Assembly: GCF_003432485.1 (NCBI RefSeq)
Contig: NZ_QVNQ01000004.1
Location: forward strand, 186,001-250,000
Reading direction: 5' to 3'
Length of the DNA stretch: 64,000 nucleotides
Origin: Actinomadura spongiicola
GTDB taxonomy: Bacteria; Actinomycetota; Actinomycetes; Streptosporangiales; Streptosporangiaceae
The notes beneath the pieces were generated by a model. It had not been told where the DNA came from. It made no database searches and saw only the letters and a program-made list of their open reading frames with translations. Position numbers and translations under genes: made by a program. Below, piece after piece: positions 51,832 to 60,834 of the stretch. How positions within the stretch are numbered: the stretch's first letter is position 1; the number at the start of each line of letters is the position of its first letter.

Positions 51832-52625
51832 CTTTCTTTCACCGTCCTTAGTATGAGGTCCTTGGACTGGCTCACTGGTAGTGCCAATGAGCGTAGATCT
51901 TTCATCGTTCGGGAGAGGGTCGCCAGGTCTTCCGGCTCACTCATGGTGAGCCCACGGGCGCCGGACTCGACGTATGCGACCTGAGTGCGGTCCTCCATAG
52001 TCGCGATGTAGAAGGAGCCGCTGTTGCCGTCGTGTTCGGCGCTGGCCGGAACGATCTGGATCGAAGCCCTCTCCAGAGGGATCGTAGCCAGGTGCTTCAG
52101 TTGCTCCCGCATGATCTCGGCGTTGCCGGCGGGACGGTAGAGAACGCCCTCGTCCAGGAGAAGCGAGTACTTCGGCGGATTCTTCCTGGCGAAGACCTCC
52201 TGGCGCTTCATGCGCGCTTCGACAGCCTCCTCATCTCGGAGTAGGACGGCGGCATACGCGGGGGTCTGGAACAGGCCGTCGACGACCGAGAGGCTGTAAG
52301 ACTCGATCTCGTCGGCCTCCGGCTCGACGAGGTACCAGTCGAACCAGAGCGGGAAGGCGGCGTCCTTGACCAGGTCGTCGTAGAGATCGAGCAGCTCGTT
52401 GTTGGCGCCGAGTTCGCTGTCCAGGGACGCGGCGAACTCCCGGGTGCAACGGGCGCGGCCGTTTTCGACTGCGCCGATGTACTGGGGGGTGACACCCATG
52501 CCGTTGTGTGCGCGACATGCGAGATTCTCTTGCGTCCAGCCCTTGGCCTTCCGGAACCGGCGGAGCCGCCGACCAAACGCGAGCAGGGTCGGCGAGACCG
52601 TTCCCCGCTTCCTCTGCGGAGCCAT
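51819..52625 (-). CDS. WhiJ-type XRE regulator with DUF5753
   Basis: 268 residues from ATG 52625 (AGAGGATGGA upstream); an earlier ATG at 52643 is possible. HTH: ENLACRAHNGMGVTPQYIGA. The C-terminal DUF5753 begins at about 95 (FDWYLVEPEADEIESYSLSV, DGLFQTPAYAAVLL) and ends GARGLTMSEPEDLATLSRTM. In Streptomyces such WhiJ-like proteins act with DUF397 and ATPase partners in development. Divergent from the ATPase gene. Confidence 0.9.
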   Translation of the reverse strand: MAPQRKRGTVSPTLLAFGRRLRRFRKAKGWTQENLACRAHNGMGVTPQYIGAVENGRARCTREFAASLDSELGANNELLDLYDDLVKDAAFPLWFDWYLVEPEADEIESYSLSVVDGLFQTPAYAAVLLRDEEAVEARMKRQEVFARKNPPKYSLLLDEGVLYRPAGNAEIMREQLKHLATIPLERASIQIVPASAEHDGNSGSFYIATMEDRTQVAYVESGARGLTMSEPEDLATLSRTMKDLRSLALPVSQSKDLILRTVKERWST

Positions 52626-52786
52626 GACTCCATCCTCTCTCAAGTGCAGCCCAACTGACTATCAACTGGATGGTCTGCATTTGGGTGACTTGTCGACTGC
52701 GGCCTGCGATTTGTCACACAGCGTAGCCTTGTCATGGCTGAATGGGGTCGGCAATCTCCAAACTCGTTGTGAAAGGACGGCCGACC

Positions 52787-53173
52787 ATGATCGATATGGG
52801 CGTCGAGGCCGGGGCAATCTCCATGCGGTGTTGTGCGCGTGCGCCGGGGATAGCGCGTTCGTGGGTCGGTGGTGTGTTCAGCGAGCAGAAACTCGGTGAT
52901 GACTACACCGCTCGTACTGTCGTCACTGAGTTGGTGACGAACGTGTATAAGCACACTGACACGGAAGTCGTCCTGGTACGTCTTCTGATCGAGGACGGTC
53001 GACCCGTAGTAGAGGTGGAGGACGGGTCCGACGTGGTTCCGGTCGTTGGTGGCGGGGACGGCACCGTGGAGTCTGGACGGGGACTGCTCATGCTGTCGAT
53101 GCTCGTCCAGGACTGGGGCGTCCGAGTATTGCCCGGCGGCGGGAAAGTGACGTGGGCGCGGCTCGGCGAGTGA
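52787..53173 (+). CDS. Stand-alone HATPase (anti-sigma-like) protein
   Basis: 128 residues from ATG 52787. N box ARTVVTELVTNVYKHTDTEV, then VEVEDGSDVVPVV and ESGRGLLMLSMLVQDWGVRV are the GHKL ATP-binding boxes. It is the third member of the XRE/DUF397/ATPase cassette common in actinomycetes. A GTGA overlap couples it to the next gene. Confidence 0.85.
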   Translation: MIDMGVEAGAISMRCCARAPGIARSWVGGVFSEQKLGDDYTARTVVTELVTNVYKHTDTEVVLVRLLIEDGRPVVEVEDGSDVVPVVGGGDGTVESGRGLLMLSMLVQDWGVRVLPGGGKVTWARLGE

Positions 53174-53538
53174 GAGTGGCGAATCTGCCGGGTGTGATGT
53201 GGTGGTGGCGTGTCCGGTACGGGCACGCCACCGCGGAACGGCACTTGGACGTACTGGCGTCTGCTATGTCTGAGCGCGGCTGGTCACTTCTGAAGGTCTA
53301 CGTAGAGTCGCCACCGACGTTGTGGGTCTTTTCTAAGGGTATTGAGCATGAGGCAGTAAGCGTCTGTGCGAAAAGGGTTCGTGGACGGTGGGTTTACCAG
53401 GTGTGGCCTTGCGTCCAGTACCTGTGCTCCTCGGTTACCAAGGTGGCGGACCTCCTTGATGACGTTCTGCGGGATCAGGTGAGGGCGCCGGTCTTGGGGA
53501 CCGGCGCCCGTGCTCGGTCAGTCGGCGAAGATGCCTGA
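53170..53538 (+). CDS. Hypothetical protein downstream of the ATPase gene
   Basis: 122 residues if translated from GTG 53170, which overlaps the ATPase stop (GTGA). Alternatively GTG 53176. A Trp-rich start (LPGVMWWWRVRYG) is followed by an alpha/beta domain ending in TKVADLLDDVLRDQV. No family is recognised. Its 3' end overlaps the convergent SDR gene by 21 bases. Confidence 0.55.
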   Translation: MRVANLPGVMWWWRVRYGHATAERHLDVLASAMSERGWSLLKVYVESPPTLWVFSKGIEHEAVSVCAKRVRGRWVYQVWPCVQYLCSSVTKVADLLDDVLRDQVRAPVLGTGARARSVGEDA

Positions 53539-54297
53539 GGTGGCGTTGACGAACGTCGCCGTGATGGCGGCGGCGCCGTCGGAGGCCAGGAAGGCGGCGG
53601 TGTCGGCGATCTGGGCCAAGGTGGGGGAGCGGCGGAGCATTCTCATTTCGGCGAGCTGGTTCAGGAGGGCCTCGAAGGCCGCGTCGTCCATGTCGAGTCC
53701 GTGTTCGGCGAGGTTCCTGCGGGTCATCGTCTCGGGGAGCCCGGCGGTCCAGATGCCGATGACGCGGACGCCGCTCGGGCCTACTTCCTGGGCCAGGTTC
53801 CGGACGAGGGTGTCGATCGCCGCGTCCGCCGGGCCGGTGCCGCCCATCATGGGGCTGCCCTTGGCGGAGCCGCTGTTCAAGGTGAGGATCACGCCGGAGC
53901 CCTGCTTCGACATGTGGCGGGCGGCGGTGCGGGCGGTGATGAAGTTCGTGGTGATTCCGGTCGTGACGGGGCGGAGGAAGTCCTCGGCGGTCATTTCCGT
54001 CAGCGGAGTGCCGTGGAGGTCGCCACGGGAGGCGAGGTTGAGGGAGACGTCCAGGCTGCCGGAGCTGTCGACGACGTGGCGGGCGTGGTCCTCGACGGCC
54101 TTCTCGTCGAGGGCGTCCACGACGGCGACCTCGGCGTGGCCGCCGGACGCGGTGATGTCGGCGGCGACGGCCTCCAGGGTTTCGCGGGTGCGGCCCGCCA
54201 GGTGGACGGTCGCGCCGTGGCGGGCGAAGGTGCGGGCCACCGCGCCGCCGATCGAACCGCCGCCGCCGTAGATGATCGCGTTCTTGTTCTTCAGCAT
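53518..54297 (-). CDS. Short-chain dehydrogenase lacking the catalytic Tyr-Lys pair
   Basis: 259 residues. Rossmann motif IIYGGGGSIGGAVARTF (GGGSIGG in place of GxxxGIG). NAD(P)-binding parts are kept (LNLASRG in place of the usual NAG). Where the YxxxK motif should follow the catalytic Ser, the sequence is SGSAKGSPMMGGTGPADAAI, so both Tyr and Lys are missing. Probably not an ordinary oxidoreductase; may bind nucleotide as a regulator. Confidence 0.8.
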   Translation of the reverse strand: MLKNKNAIIYGGGGSIGGAVARTFARHGATVHLAGRTRETLEAVAADITASGGHAEVAVVDALDEKAVEDHARHVVDSSGSLDVSLNLASRGDLHGTPLTEMTAEDFLRPVTTGITTNFITARTAARHMSKQGSGVILTLNSGSAKGSPMMGGTGPADAAIDTLVRNLAQEVGPSGVRVIGIWTAGLPETMTRRNLAEHGLDMDDAAFEALLNQLAEMRMLRRSPTLAQIADTAAFLASDGAAAITATFVNATSGIFAD

Positions 54298-54353
54298 GGT
54301 CTCGCTCCGTTCGGTGTGAATGAACGGTTGTTGAGACGTATGGGGGCGGAAAA

Positions 54354-55643
54354 CTAATCGGTGACGGTCAGTGGGAGGCCGAAGGCCGGGAACAGGTGCG
54401 GCTCGAACGACGTGATCTCGGCGATCAGACCGTCCTCGACGCGGAGGACATCCATGACCTGGGCGCGGTAGACGCGGGTACCTGGGCGTTGGACGTAGCC
54501 CCCTACCGCGGGCTGGCCGTTGGCGCGGGTGGGTAGGTGCTTCCAGCGTCCGAAGTAGTGGGGAGACGAAGGGTCGAAGGTCTGCTTGAGCATGGTGACT
54601 ATCGCGTCCCGGCCCCCGAACCAGAGGGGGTTCGGGGGCATGGTGATCCGGACGTCCTCGCGGAGCATCGCGGCCATGGCGGTCGTGTCGCCGTCGGTGG
54701 CGGCCTTCATGTAGCGGTCGAGGAGGGCGCGTTCGGTCTCGGACGGGTTCGTGTCACGCGACCATTCCTGCCGACTGGCGGGGAGGTGGGCGCGGAGAGT
54801 GGGACGGGCCCGTTGGAGGGCGCTGTTGACCGACGCGACGGTCATGTCCAGGGCCGTCGCGGTGTCAGCGGCGGGCCAGCCCAGGACGTCGCGGAGGATC
54901 AGGGTGGCGCGTTGCCTTGGGGGAAGGTGCTGGATCGCGGCCAGGACGATGAGTTCCAGGGTCTCGGACGTTTCCGCTGCCGTCTCGGGGTCCTCGTCGG
55001 GGAAGGGCTGTAGCCAGGGCAGGAACGGCGACGGCGTCACGTCGTTGGTCGGGGGGATGGGCGACGGGCCGTACTGCTGGGGGCGCCGGTCGTTGCGGCG
55101 CAGGAAGTCCAGGGCCGTGTTGGTGGCGATCTTGTACAGCCAGGCGCGGAGGGTGGAGCGTCCCTCGAAGGTCGTCCGGTTCCGCCACGCTTTGAGGAGC
55201 GTGTCCTGGACGAGGTCTTCCGAGTCGTCGTAGGAGCCGACCATCCGGTAGCAGTGCACCTGAAGTTCGCGCCGGTACGGCTCGACCAGCGCGGCGAACG
55301 ACCACTCGTCGCTTGTGCGGGCGGCCTCGGCCTCGTCCGGGTTCGTCACGGGGGCCCGCGTTACGAAACGGATCGCTTCCCGGGCCAGGTGGTGGAGGCG
55401 GCCGACGGAGGAGGAGAGGGTCTTCACGCCGGAGTAGAACGGTTCGGGGTGCTCCGGTGTGAGGGCCTTCACCTGGCGCTCGATGTCGGAGATCAGGTCG
55501 TGGACGGTTCCGCTGTCACGGGTCTGACGTGTTCGGTACGCCTTCTGGCGGCATGCGGGTGAGCAGTACAGCGATGCGCGCCCCGGCCGTCCGCCCGAGG
55601 TGGGCATAGGTTTTCCGCAGACTAGGCACGCCGTTTCGGACAT
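54354..55643 (-). CDS. ECF sigma factor with N-terminal Cys4 finger and SnoaL-like tail
   Basis: 429 residues. Residues 6-31 contain C-x2-C ... C-x3-C (CLVCGKPMP, YCSPACRQKAY), a possible zinc finger, with a 70-residue helical linker. Sigma region 2 is YRMVGSYDDSEDLVQDTLLKAWR and region 4 LPPRQRATLILRDVLGWPA. The C-terminal 130 residues are a SnoaL-like NTF2 domain (FGGRDAIVTMLKQTF). The last two parts fit the TIGR02960 (SigJ-like) group; the finger is an unusual addition. It starts 4 bases past the ackA stop. Confidence 0.8.
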   Translation of the reverse strand: MSETACLVCGKPMPTSGGRPGRASLYCSPACRQKAYRTRQTRDSGTVHDLISDIERQVKALTPEHPEPFYSGVKTLSSSVGRLHHLAREAIRFVTRAPVTNPDEAEAARTSDEWSFAALVEPYRRELQVHCYRMVGSYDDSEDLVQDTLLKAWRNRTTFEGRSTLRAWLYKIATNTALDFLRRNDRRPQQYGPSPIPPTNDVTPSPFLPWLQPFPDEDPETAAETSETLELIVLAAIQHLPPRQRATLILRDVLGWPAADTATALDMTVASVNSALQRARPTLRAHLPASRQEWSRDTNPSETERALLDRYMKAATDGDTTAMAAMLREDVRITMPPNPLWFGGRDAIVTMLKQTFDPSSPHYFGRWKHLPTRANGQPAVGGYVQRPGTRVYRAQVMDVLRVEDGLIAEITSFEPHLFPAFGLPLTVTD

Positions 55644-55647
55644 ACGG

Positions 55648-56715
55648 TCATGGTGTCATGAGGGCCCGCCTTACTCCGGCCGCTATCTCCAGGTCTTCGC
55701 GGGCGGTCACGACCAGGGTGCGGACGCGCGTGTCGGCGGACGTGATGTCGGTGTCGCCGTCGGCGGTGGCGTTGCGGTCCGGGTCGATGGAGGCGCCGAG
55801 GTAGGCGAGGTCCTCGGCGAGGCGCATGCGGACGGACGGGTCGTGCTCGCCGACGCCGCCGGTGAACACCAGGGCGTCCAGGCCGCCGAGTGAGGCGGTC
55901 ATGGCGGCGGCGCAGGCGCGGAGGCGATGGTGGTAGGCGTCCAGGGCGGCGAGGGCGTTGACGTCGCGTTCCTCGGCGAGTTCGCGGATGCGGCGCATGT
56001 CGCCGGTGCCGGTGAGGCCGCGGAGACCCGACTCGTTCTCCAGTGCGGTGTTGACGTCGTCCGGGGAGAGACCGTGTTTGATCAGCCACAGCGGGATGCC
56101 GGGGTCGATGCTGCCCGCCCGAGACCCCATGATCAGCCCTTCGAGCGGCGTGAAGCCCATCGTGGTGTCGACGGACAGACCCTCGGCGACGGCGCACAGG
56201 GACGCGCCCGAGCCGAGGTGGCAGACGACCATCCGACCCGGGACGCCGCCGAGCAGTTCGCCCGCCCGGCGGACGGCGTACGAGAACGACAGGCCGTGGA
56301 ACCCGTAGCGGCGCAAACCGAAACGCTCGCGCCAGGCGGCGGGCAGGGCGTAGGTGGCGGCGGCGTCCGGGAGGGTGGCGTGGAACGCGGTGTCGAAGCA
56401 CGCGACGGCGGGGACGTCGGGCAGCACACCGGCGATCTCCGCCAGGGCCCGGAGGGACGCGGGCTGGTGAAGGGGGGCCAGGTCGGAGAGGCGGTGAAGC
56501 TGCTCGGTGACCTTTGCGTCGATCCGGGTGGGTTTCGTGTAGGCGGGTCCGCCGTGCACGAAACGTATGCCGATCGCGTCGGGGGCCGGCATTCCCGCGA
56601 CGACGTCGGCGATCTCGTGCCCGGCGCCCGAGTCTTCGGCGAGGAGCGTGCCGTCGGCGTCCAGCAGGCTCACTTTCAGGCTGCTCGATCCGGGGTTGAC
56701 CGTGAGGATCCGCAT
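55648..56715 (-). CDS. ackA: Acetate kinase
   Basis: 355 residues, about 45 shorter than E. coli AckA. VNPGSSSLKVSLLD opens the fold. RFVHGGPAYTKPT, CFDTAFH, YGFHGLSFSYA, CHLGSGASLCAV, GSRAGSIDPG and FTGGVGEHDPSVR match AckA motifs. It turns acetyl phosphate plus ADP into acetate plus ATP. Lies 4 bases downstream of xfp, giving the complete acetyl phosphate branch. Confidence 0.9.
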   Translation of the reverse strand: MRILTVNPGSSSLKVSLLDADGTLLAEDSGAGHEIADVVAGMPAPDAIGIRFVHGGPAYTKPTRIDAKVTEQLHRLSDLAPLHQPASLRALAEIAGVLPDVPAVACFDTAFHATLPDAAATYALPAAWRERFGLRRYGFHGLSFSYAVRRAGELLGGVPGRMVVCHLGSGASLCAVAEGLSVDTTMGFTPLEGLIMGSRAGSIDPGIPLWLIKHGLSPDDVNTALENESGLRGLTGTGDMRRIRELAEERDVNALAALDAYHHRLRACAAAMTASLGGLDALVFTGGVGEHDPSVRMRLAEDLAYLGASIDPDRNATADGDTDITSADTRVRTLVVTAREDLEIAAGVRRALMTP

Positions 56716-56719
56716 AGCG

Positions 56720-59104
56720 TCAGTGTGGCCAGGTCCAACCGCTGACTTCGGGTGCGTCTTCGCCGTGTTCGCGGGTGTGGGCGCGTAGGCGTAGGCGTTC
56801 GTCGGCCATGCGTTGGCGGATGTGGGCGACGCGTCCGCCGAGGGAGGGGACGCGGTCGATGACGTCCATGACCAGGTGGAAGCGGTCCAGGTCGTTGAGC
56901 ATGACCATGTCGAACGGGGTGGTGGTCGTGCCTTCCTCTTTGTAGCCGCGGACGTGCAGGTTGGGGTGTCCCGCGCGGCGGTAGGTGAGCCGGTGGATCA
57001 GGTACGGGTAGCCGTGGAAGGCGAAGATGACGGGCTTGTCGGTGGTGAACAGCGCGTCGTAGTCGCGGTCCGGCATGCCGTGGGGGTGTTCGCTGGACGG
57101 TTGCAGCCGCATGAGGTCGACCACGTTGACGACCCTGACGCGCAGTTCAGGGAAGAGTTGCCTGAGCAGGTCGGTGGCGGCGAGTGTCTCCAGGGTGGGG
57201 ATGTCGCCCGCGCAGGCGAGGACGACGTCGGGGTCGGCGCCGCCGTCTGTGGACGCCCATTCCCAGATGCCGATGCCGCGCGTGGCGTGGGCGATCGCGG
57301 CGTCCATCGGCAGCCAGTCGAGCGCGGGCTGCTTCCCGGCGACGATCACGTTCACGTAGTCCTGGGAACGTAGGCAGTGGTCGCCGACCGACAGGAGGGT
57401 GTTGGCGTCCGGTGGCAGGTAAACGCGGACGATCTCGGGTTTCTTGTTCAGGACGACGTCGAGGAAGCCGGGGTCCTGGTGGGTGAAGCCGTTGTGGTCC
57501 TGGCGCCACACGTGCGAGGAGAGCAGGTAGTTCAGGGACGCGATCGGGCGCCGCCACGGCAGGTCCCGGGTGACCTTCAACCATTTGGCGTGCTGGTTGA
57601 ACATCGCGTCCACGATGTGGATGAACGCCTCGTAGCTGTTGAACAGCCCGTGCCGTCCGGTGAGGAGGTAGCCCTCCAGCCAGCCCTGGCACAGATGTTC
57701 GCTCAGCACCTCTATCACCTGGCCGGACGGCCCCTGGTGCTCGTCGGTCGCGAGCCGTTCGCCCTGGAACACGCGGTCGGTCACGTCGAACACGTCACCG
57801 AGCCGGTTGGACGCGGTCTCGTCCGCGCCCATGATGCGGAACGTCGACGGGTTCGCCTTCACGACGTCGCGCAGGAACGTCCCGAGCACCCGGGTCGGCG
57901 CGGACGTCGTCGTGCCGGGCTTGTCGACCGGGACCGCGTGGTCGCGGAAATCGGGCAGCGCCAGCGGCTTCAGCAGCGACCCGCCGTTGGCGTGCGGGTT
58001 GGCGCTCATCCGCCTCTCACCCTCGGGGGCCATGGCCCGCAACGCCTCGACGGGACGCCCGTCGTCGGTGAACAGCTCGTCCGGACGGTACGAACGCAAC
58101 CACTGCTCCAGGAGAGCGAGGTGCTCGGCGTCGTCGCGCACGCCCGCGAGCGGTACCTGGTGGGATCGCCAGGTGCCCTCCACCGGGAGCCCGTCGACCT
58201 CCTTCGGGCCCGTCCAGCCCTTCGGCGTCCGCAGGACGATCATCGGCCAGCGTCGCCGCTCGGTCAGCCCCTCCTCCCGGGCACCGCGCTGAATGTCGGC
58301 GATCTCGTCGAGGGCCTGGTCGAGCGCGGCGGCCATCTTGCGGTGCATGGACGCCGGGTCGTCCCCGCCCACGAGGTAGGGCCGGTACCCGTAGCCGTCG
58401 AGGAGTTGGGCCAGCTCCTCCTCGGGGATCCGGGCCAGCACGGTCGGGTTCGCGATCTTGTAGCCGTTGAGGTGCAGGATCGGCAGCACGGCGCCGTCCT
58501 TCACCGGGTCCAGAAATTTGTTGGAGTGCCAGCTCGCCGCCAGCGGGCCCGTCTCCGCCTCGCCGTCACCGACGATGCACGCCACCACCAGGTCCGGATT
58601 GTCGAACGCCGCCCCGTACGCGTGCGCCAGCGAATAGCCCAGCTCACCGCCCTCATGGATCGACCCGGGCGTCTCCGGCGCCACATGACTGGGCACGCCG
58701 CCGGGGAAGGAGAACTGCCGGAACAGCCGCCGCATCCCCGCCGCGTCCAGCGAAACGTCCGGGTACACCTCGCTGTAGGTGCCCTCAAGCCAGGCGTTCG
58801 CGACGGCCGCCGGACCACCGTGCCCCGGGCCCATCACGTAGATCATGTCCAGGTCGCGTGCCTTGATGACCCGGTTGAGGTGCGCGTAGCAGAAGTTCAG
58901 GCCGGGCGTGGTGCCCCAATGGCCGAGCAACCGCGGTTTGATGTGGTGCGGCTGAAGTGGCTCGCGCAGCAGCGGGTTGTCCAGCAGATAGATCTGCCCC
59001 ACCGACAGATAGTTCGCTGCTCTCCAGTACGCGTCGATTTCCCGTGTTTCGTCGTCGCTCAAGACGCCGGACCCCCTCGGTGTCGCTCCTCGCCGAAGGT
59101 TCAC
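56720..59104 (-). CDS. xfp: Xylulose 5-phosphate/fructose 6-phosphate phosphoketolase
   Basis: About 794 residues from GTG 59104 (GAGAGCGGGG upstream); TTG 59062 is an alternative near [19 protein letters not shown]. Family motifs: [36 protein letters not shown] (thiamine diphosphate) and [13 protein letters not shown] near the C-terminus. It splits xylulose 5-P to acetyl phosphate and glyceraldehyde 3-P. Forms a shunt with ackA. Confidence 0.9.
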   Translation of the reverse strand: MNLRRGATPRGSGVLSDDETREIDAYWRAANYLSVGQIYLLDNPLLREPLQPHHIKPRLLGHWGTTPGLNFCYAHLNRVIKARDLDMIYVMGPGHGGPAAVANAWLEGTYSEVYPDVSLDAAGMRRLFRQFSFPGGVPSHVAPETPGSIHEGGELGYSLAHAYGAAFDNPDLVVACIVGDGEAETGPLAASWHSNKFLDPVKDGAVLPILHLNGYKIANPTVLARIPEEELAQLLDGYGYRPYLVGGDDPASMHRKMAAALDQALDEIADIQRGAREEGLTERRRWPMIVLRTPKGWTGPKEVDGLPVEGTWRSHQVPLAGVRDDAEHLALLEQWLRSYRPDELFTDDGRPVEALRAMAPEGERRMSANPHANGGSLLKPLALPDFRDHAVPVDKPGTTTSAPTRVLGTFLRDVVKANPSTFRIMGADETASNRLGDVFDVTDRVFQGERLATDEHQGPSGQVIEVLSEHLCQGWLEGYLLTGRHGLFNSYEAFIHIVDAMFNQHAKWLKVTRDLPWRRPIASLNYLLSSHVWRQDHNGFTHQDPGFLDVVLNKKPEIVRVYLPPDANTLLSVGDHCLRSQDYVNVIVAGKQPALDWLPMDAAIAHATRGIGIWEWASTDGGADPDVVLACAGDIPTLETLAATDLLRQLFPELRVRVVNVVDLMRLQPSSEHPHGMPDRDYDALFTTDKPVIFAFHGYPYLIHRLTYRRAGHPNLHVRGYKEEGTTTTPFDMVMLNDLDRFHLVMDVIDRVPSLGGRVAHIRQRMADERLRLRAHTREHGEDAPEVSGWTWPH

Positions 59105-59496
59105 GTCCCCGCTCTCCGGGCCCTCAACCGTCCCCGCCCACCTACCCGGCGAGCCCTCGCTGGTTACAGGACTGTGGTGACAGAGCCACGGCGGCGGGAT
59201 GCGCAAGTATCGTCGTGCCGCCGTGGCTTTGTCCCCCAGCCTGTCGACGTCACCGGTTACAGAGGCGGTCGCCGCGCCCCCAGAAGCCGCGCGGTTCCGC
59301 CTCGCCCCCCAGCGAACCGGTGGGCCGTCTCATCAGGTGCGTTGCAGCCTGCCGTGTACTCGCGCGTAGGTTTGCAGGTTCAGGGCCGCGCTCGACGGAC
59401 GGTCGCCGATCTGCGACGAGAGGTTGACGGTCGGCGACGAATGGACGACGGAGCGCGACATGCGGCGGCGGTCCGCCGCCGGGGAGGAATGGGCTG

Positions 59497-60834
59497 ATGG
59501 GAGGCCGGATGGGTGGATTCTTTGCCGGACGGACATTGGTGGACCTCGGGCACGCCCTACGCAACGGGGACGAGTCGGCGACCGGGCTGGTGCGTCGCGC
59601 GCTGGAGTCGATCGACGCGGACCGGAACGCGGACCCGACGCTGAACGCCTTCGTGACCGTCGACCGTGAGGGCGCCGAAGCGGCCGCCCGCCGGGCCGAC
59701 GCGGAACTCGCGTCCGGTGTCGACCGGGGCCCGCTGCACGGTGTGCCGGTCGCCGTGAAGGACATCATCGACGTCGCGGGACTCCCGACCGGCATGGGAT
59801 CGGCGCACTTCACGGGACATGTGGCGGAGACGGACGCGGCGTGCGTGACGATGCTGCGCGACGCCGGAGCCGTGATCGTCGGCAAGACCGGCACGCACGA
59901 GTTCGCCTACGGCGGGACGGGCGACGTGTCGGTGAACGGGCCGGTCCGCAACCCGCACGACCGGGAGCGGATGTCGGGCGGATCCAGCGCGGGCAGCGCC
60001 GCCGCCGTCGCGGCCGGGATGGTCCCGCTCGCCCTCGGCACGGACACCGGCGGGTCGGTGCGGATCCCGGCGGCGTTCTGCGGGATCGCCGGGTTCAAAC
60101 CGGCCTTCGACGTCCTCCCGACCGGCGGGGTGTTCCCGCTGGCGGCGTCCTTCGACCATGTGGGCCTCCTCGCCGGATCCGCCGACGACTGCCGCATCGC
60201 CTACCAGGCGTTGACCGGCCTGGCGGAGGCCGCTCCGTCGCCGGTGGACGGCGGCGCGGGACCCGGCGGTGCGCCAAGTGTCGGATGGATCGAGCCGCTT
60301 GTGGCCGACCCTGAGGTGGTGCGGGTCGTCCGGGCGGCGTTCCCGGACGCGCCGTCCGAGCGGCTCGACCTGGACGAGATTCGGCGGGTGTTCCGGGCGA
60401 TCCAGGAGAGCGAGGCGTACGACGTCCACGCCGAACGGGTCGAGAAGGCACCGGAGCTGTACCAGCGGGTCACCCTGGAACGCCTGGAGCAGTCGGCGCG
60501 GACACCCGGCTGGCGGTTCGTCCGGGCCGTCCGGGCACGGGAGCGGATCGCGCGGGAGGTCGCGGAGCTGCTGGAGCGCTACGACCTCCTGGCCCTGCCC
60601 ACCCTCCCGATCACCGCACCGAGGATCGGTGAGACGGAGGGGCCGTTCGGACCGCACATTCCGATGCTGGTGAGCCTCACCTGCCCGTTCAACCTGGTCG
60701 GCCTTCCCGCGCTTTCGGTGCCCGTCGGAACGGTCCACGGCATGCCGGTCGGGGCGCAGCTCGTCACCCGGCGCGGCGCGGAGAACATCCTGTTCGAGGC
60801 GGCCGCGCGGCTTACGGACGGTCGACCGGGCTGA
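59497..60834 (+). CDS. Amidase (amidase-signature family)
   Basis: 445 residues with GGGGAGG upstream. Catalytic Ser-cisSer-Lys is visible: Lys in VPVAVKDIID (about 88), cis-Ser in SGGSSAGSAAA, and nucleophilic Ser in DTGGSVRIPAAFCG. It lacks a signal peptide. The family includes Glu-tRNA(Gln) amidotransferase A and general amide hydrolases; without gatB/C nearby, an amide hydrolase is likely. It overlaps the convergent Toprim gene by 23 bases. Confidence 0.85.
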   Translation: MGGRMGGFFAGRTLVDLGHALRNGDESATGLVRRALESIDADRNADPTLNAFVTVDREGAEAAARRADAELASGVDRGPLHGVPVAVKDIIDVAGLPTGMGSAHFTGHVAETDAACVTMLRDAGAVIVGKTGTHEFAYGGTGDVSVNGPVRNPHDRERMSGGSSAGSAAAVAAGMVPLALGTDTGGSVRIPAAFCGIAGFKPAFDVLPTGGVFPLAASFDHVGLLAGSADDCRIAYQALTGLAEAAPSPVDGGAGPGGAPSVGWIEPLVADPEVVRVVRAAFPDAPSERLDLDEIRRVFRAIQESEAYDVHAERVEKAPELYQRVTLERLEQSARTPGWRFVRAVRARERIAREVAELLERYDLLALPTLPITAPRIGETEGPFGPHIPMLVSLTCPFNLVGLPALSVPVGTVHGMPVGAQLVTRRGAENILFEAAARLTDGRPG

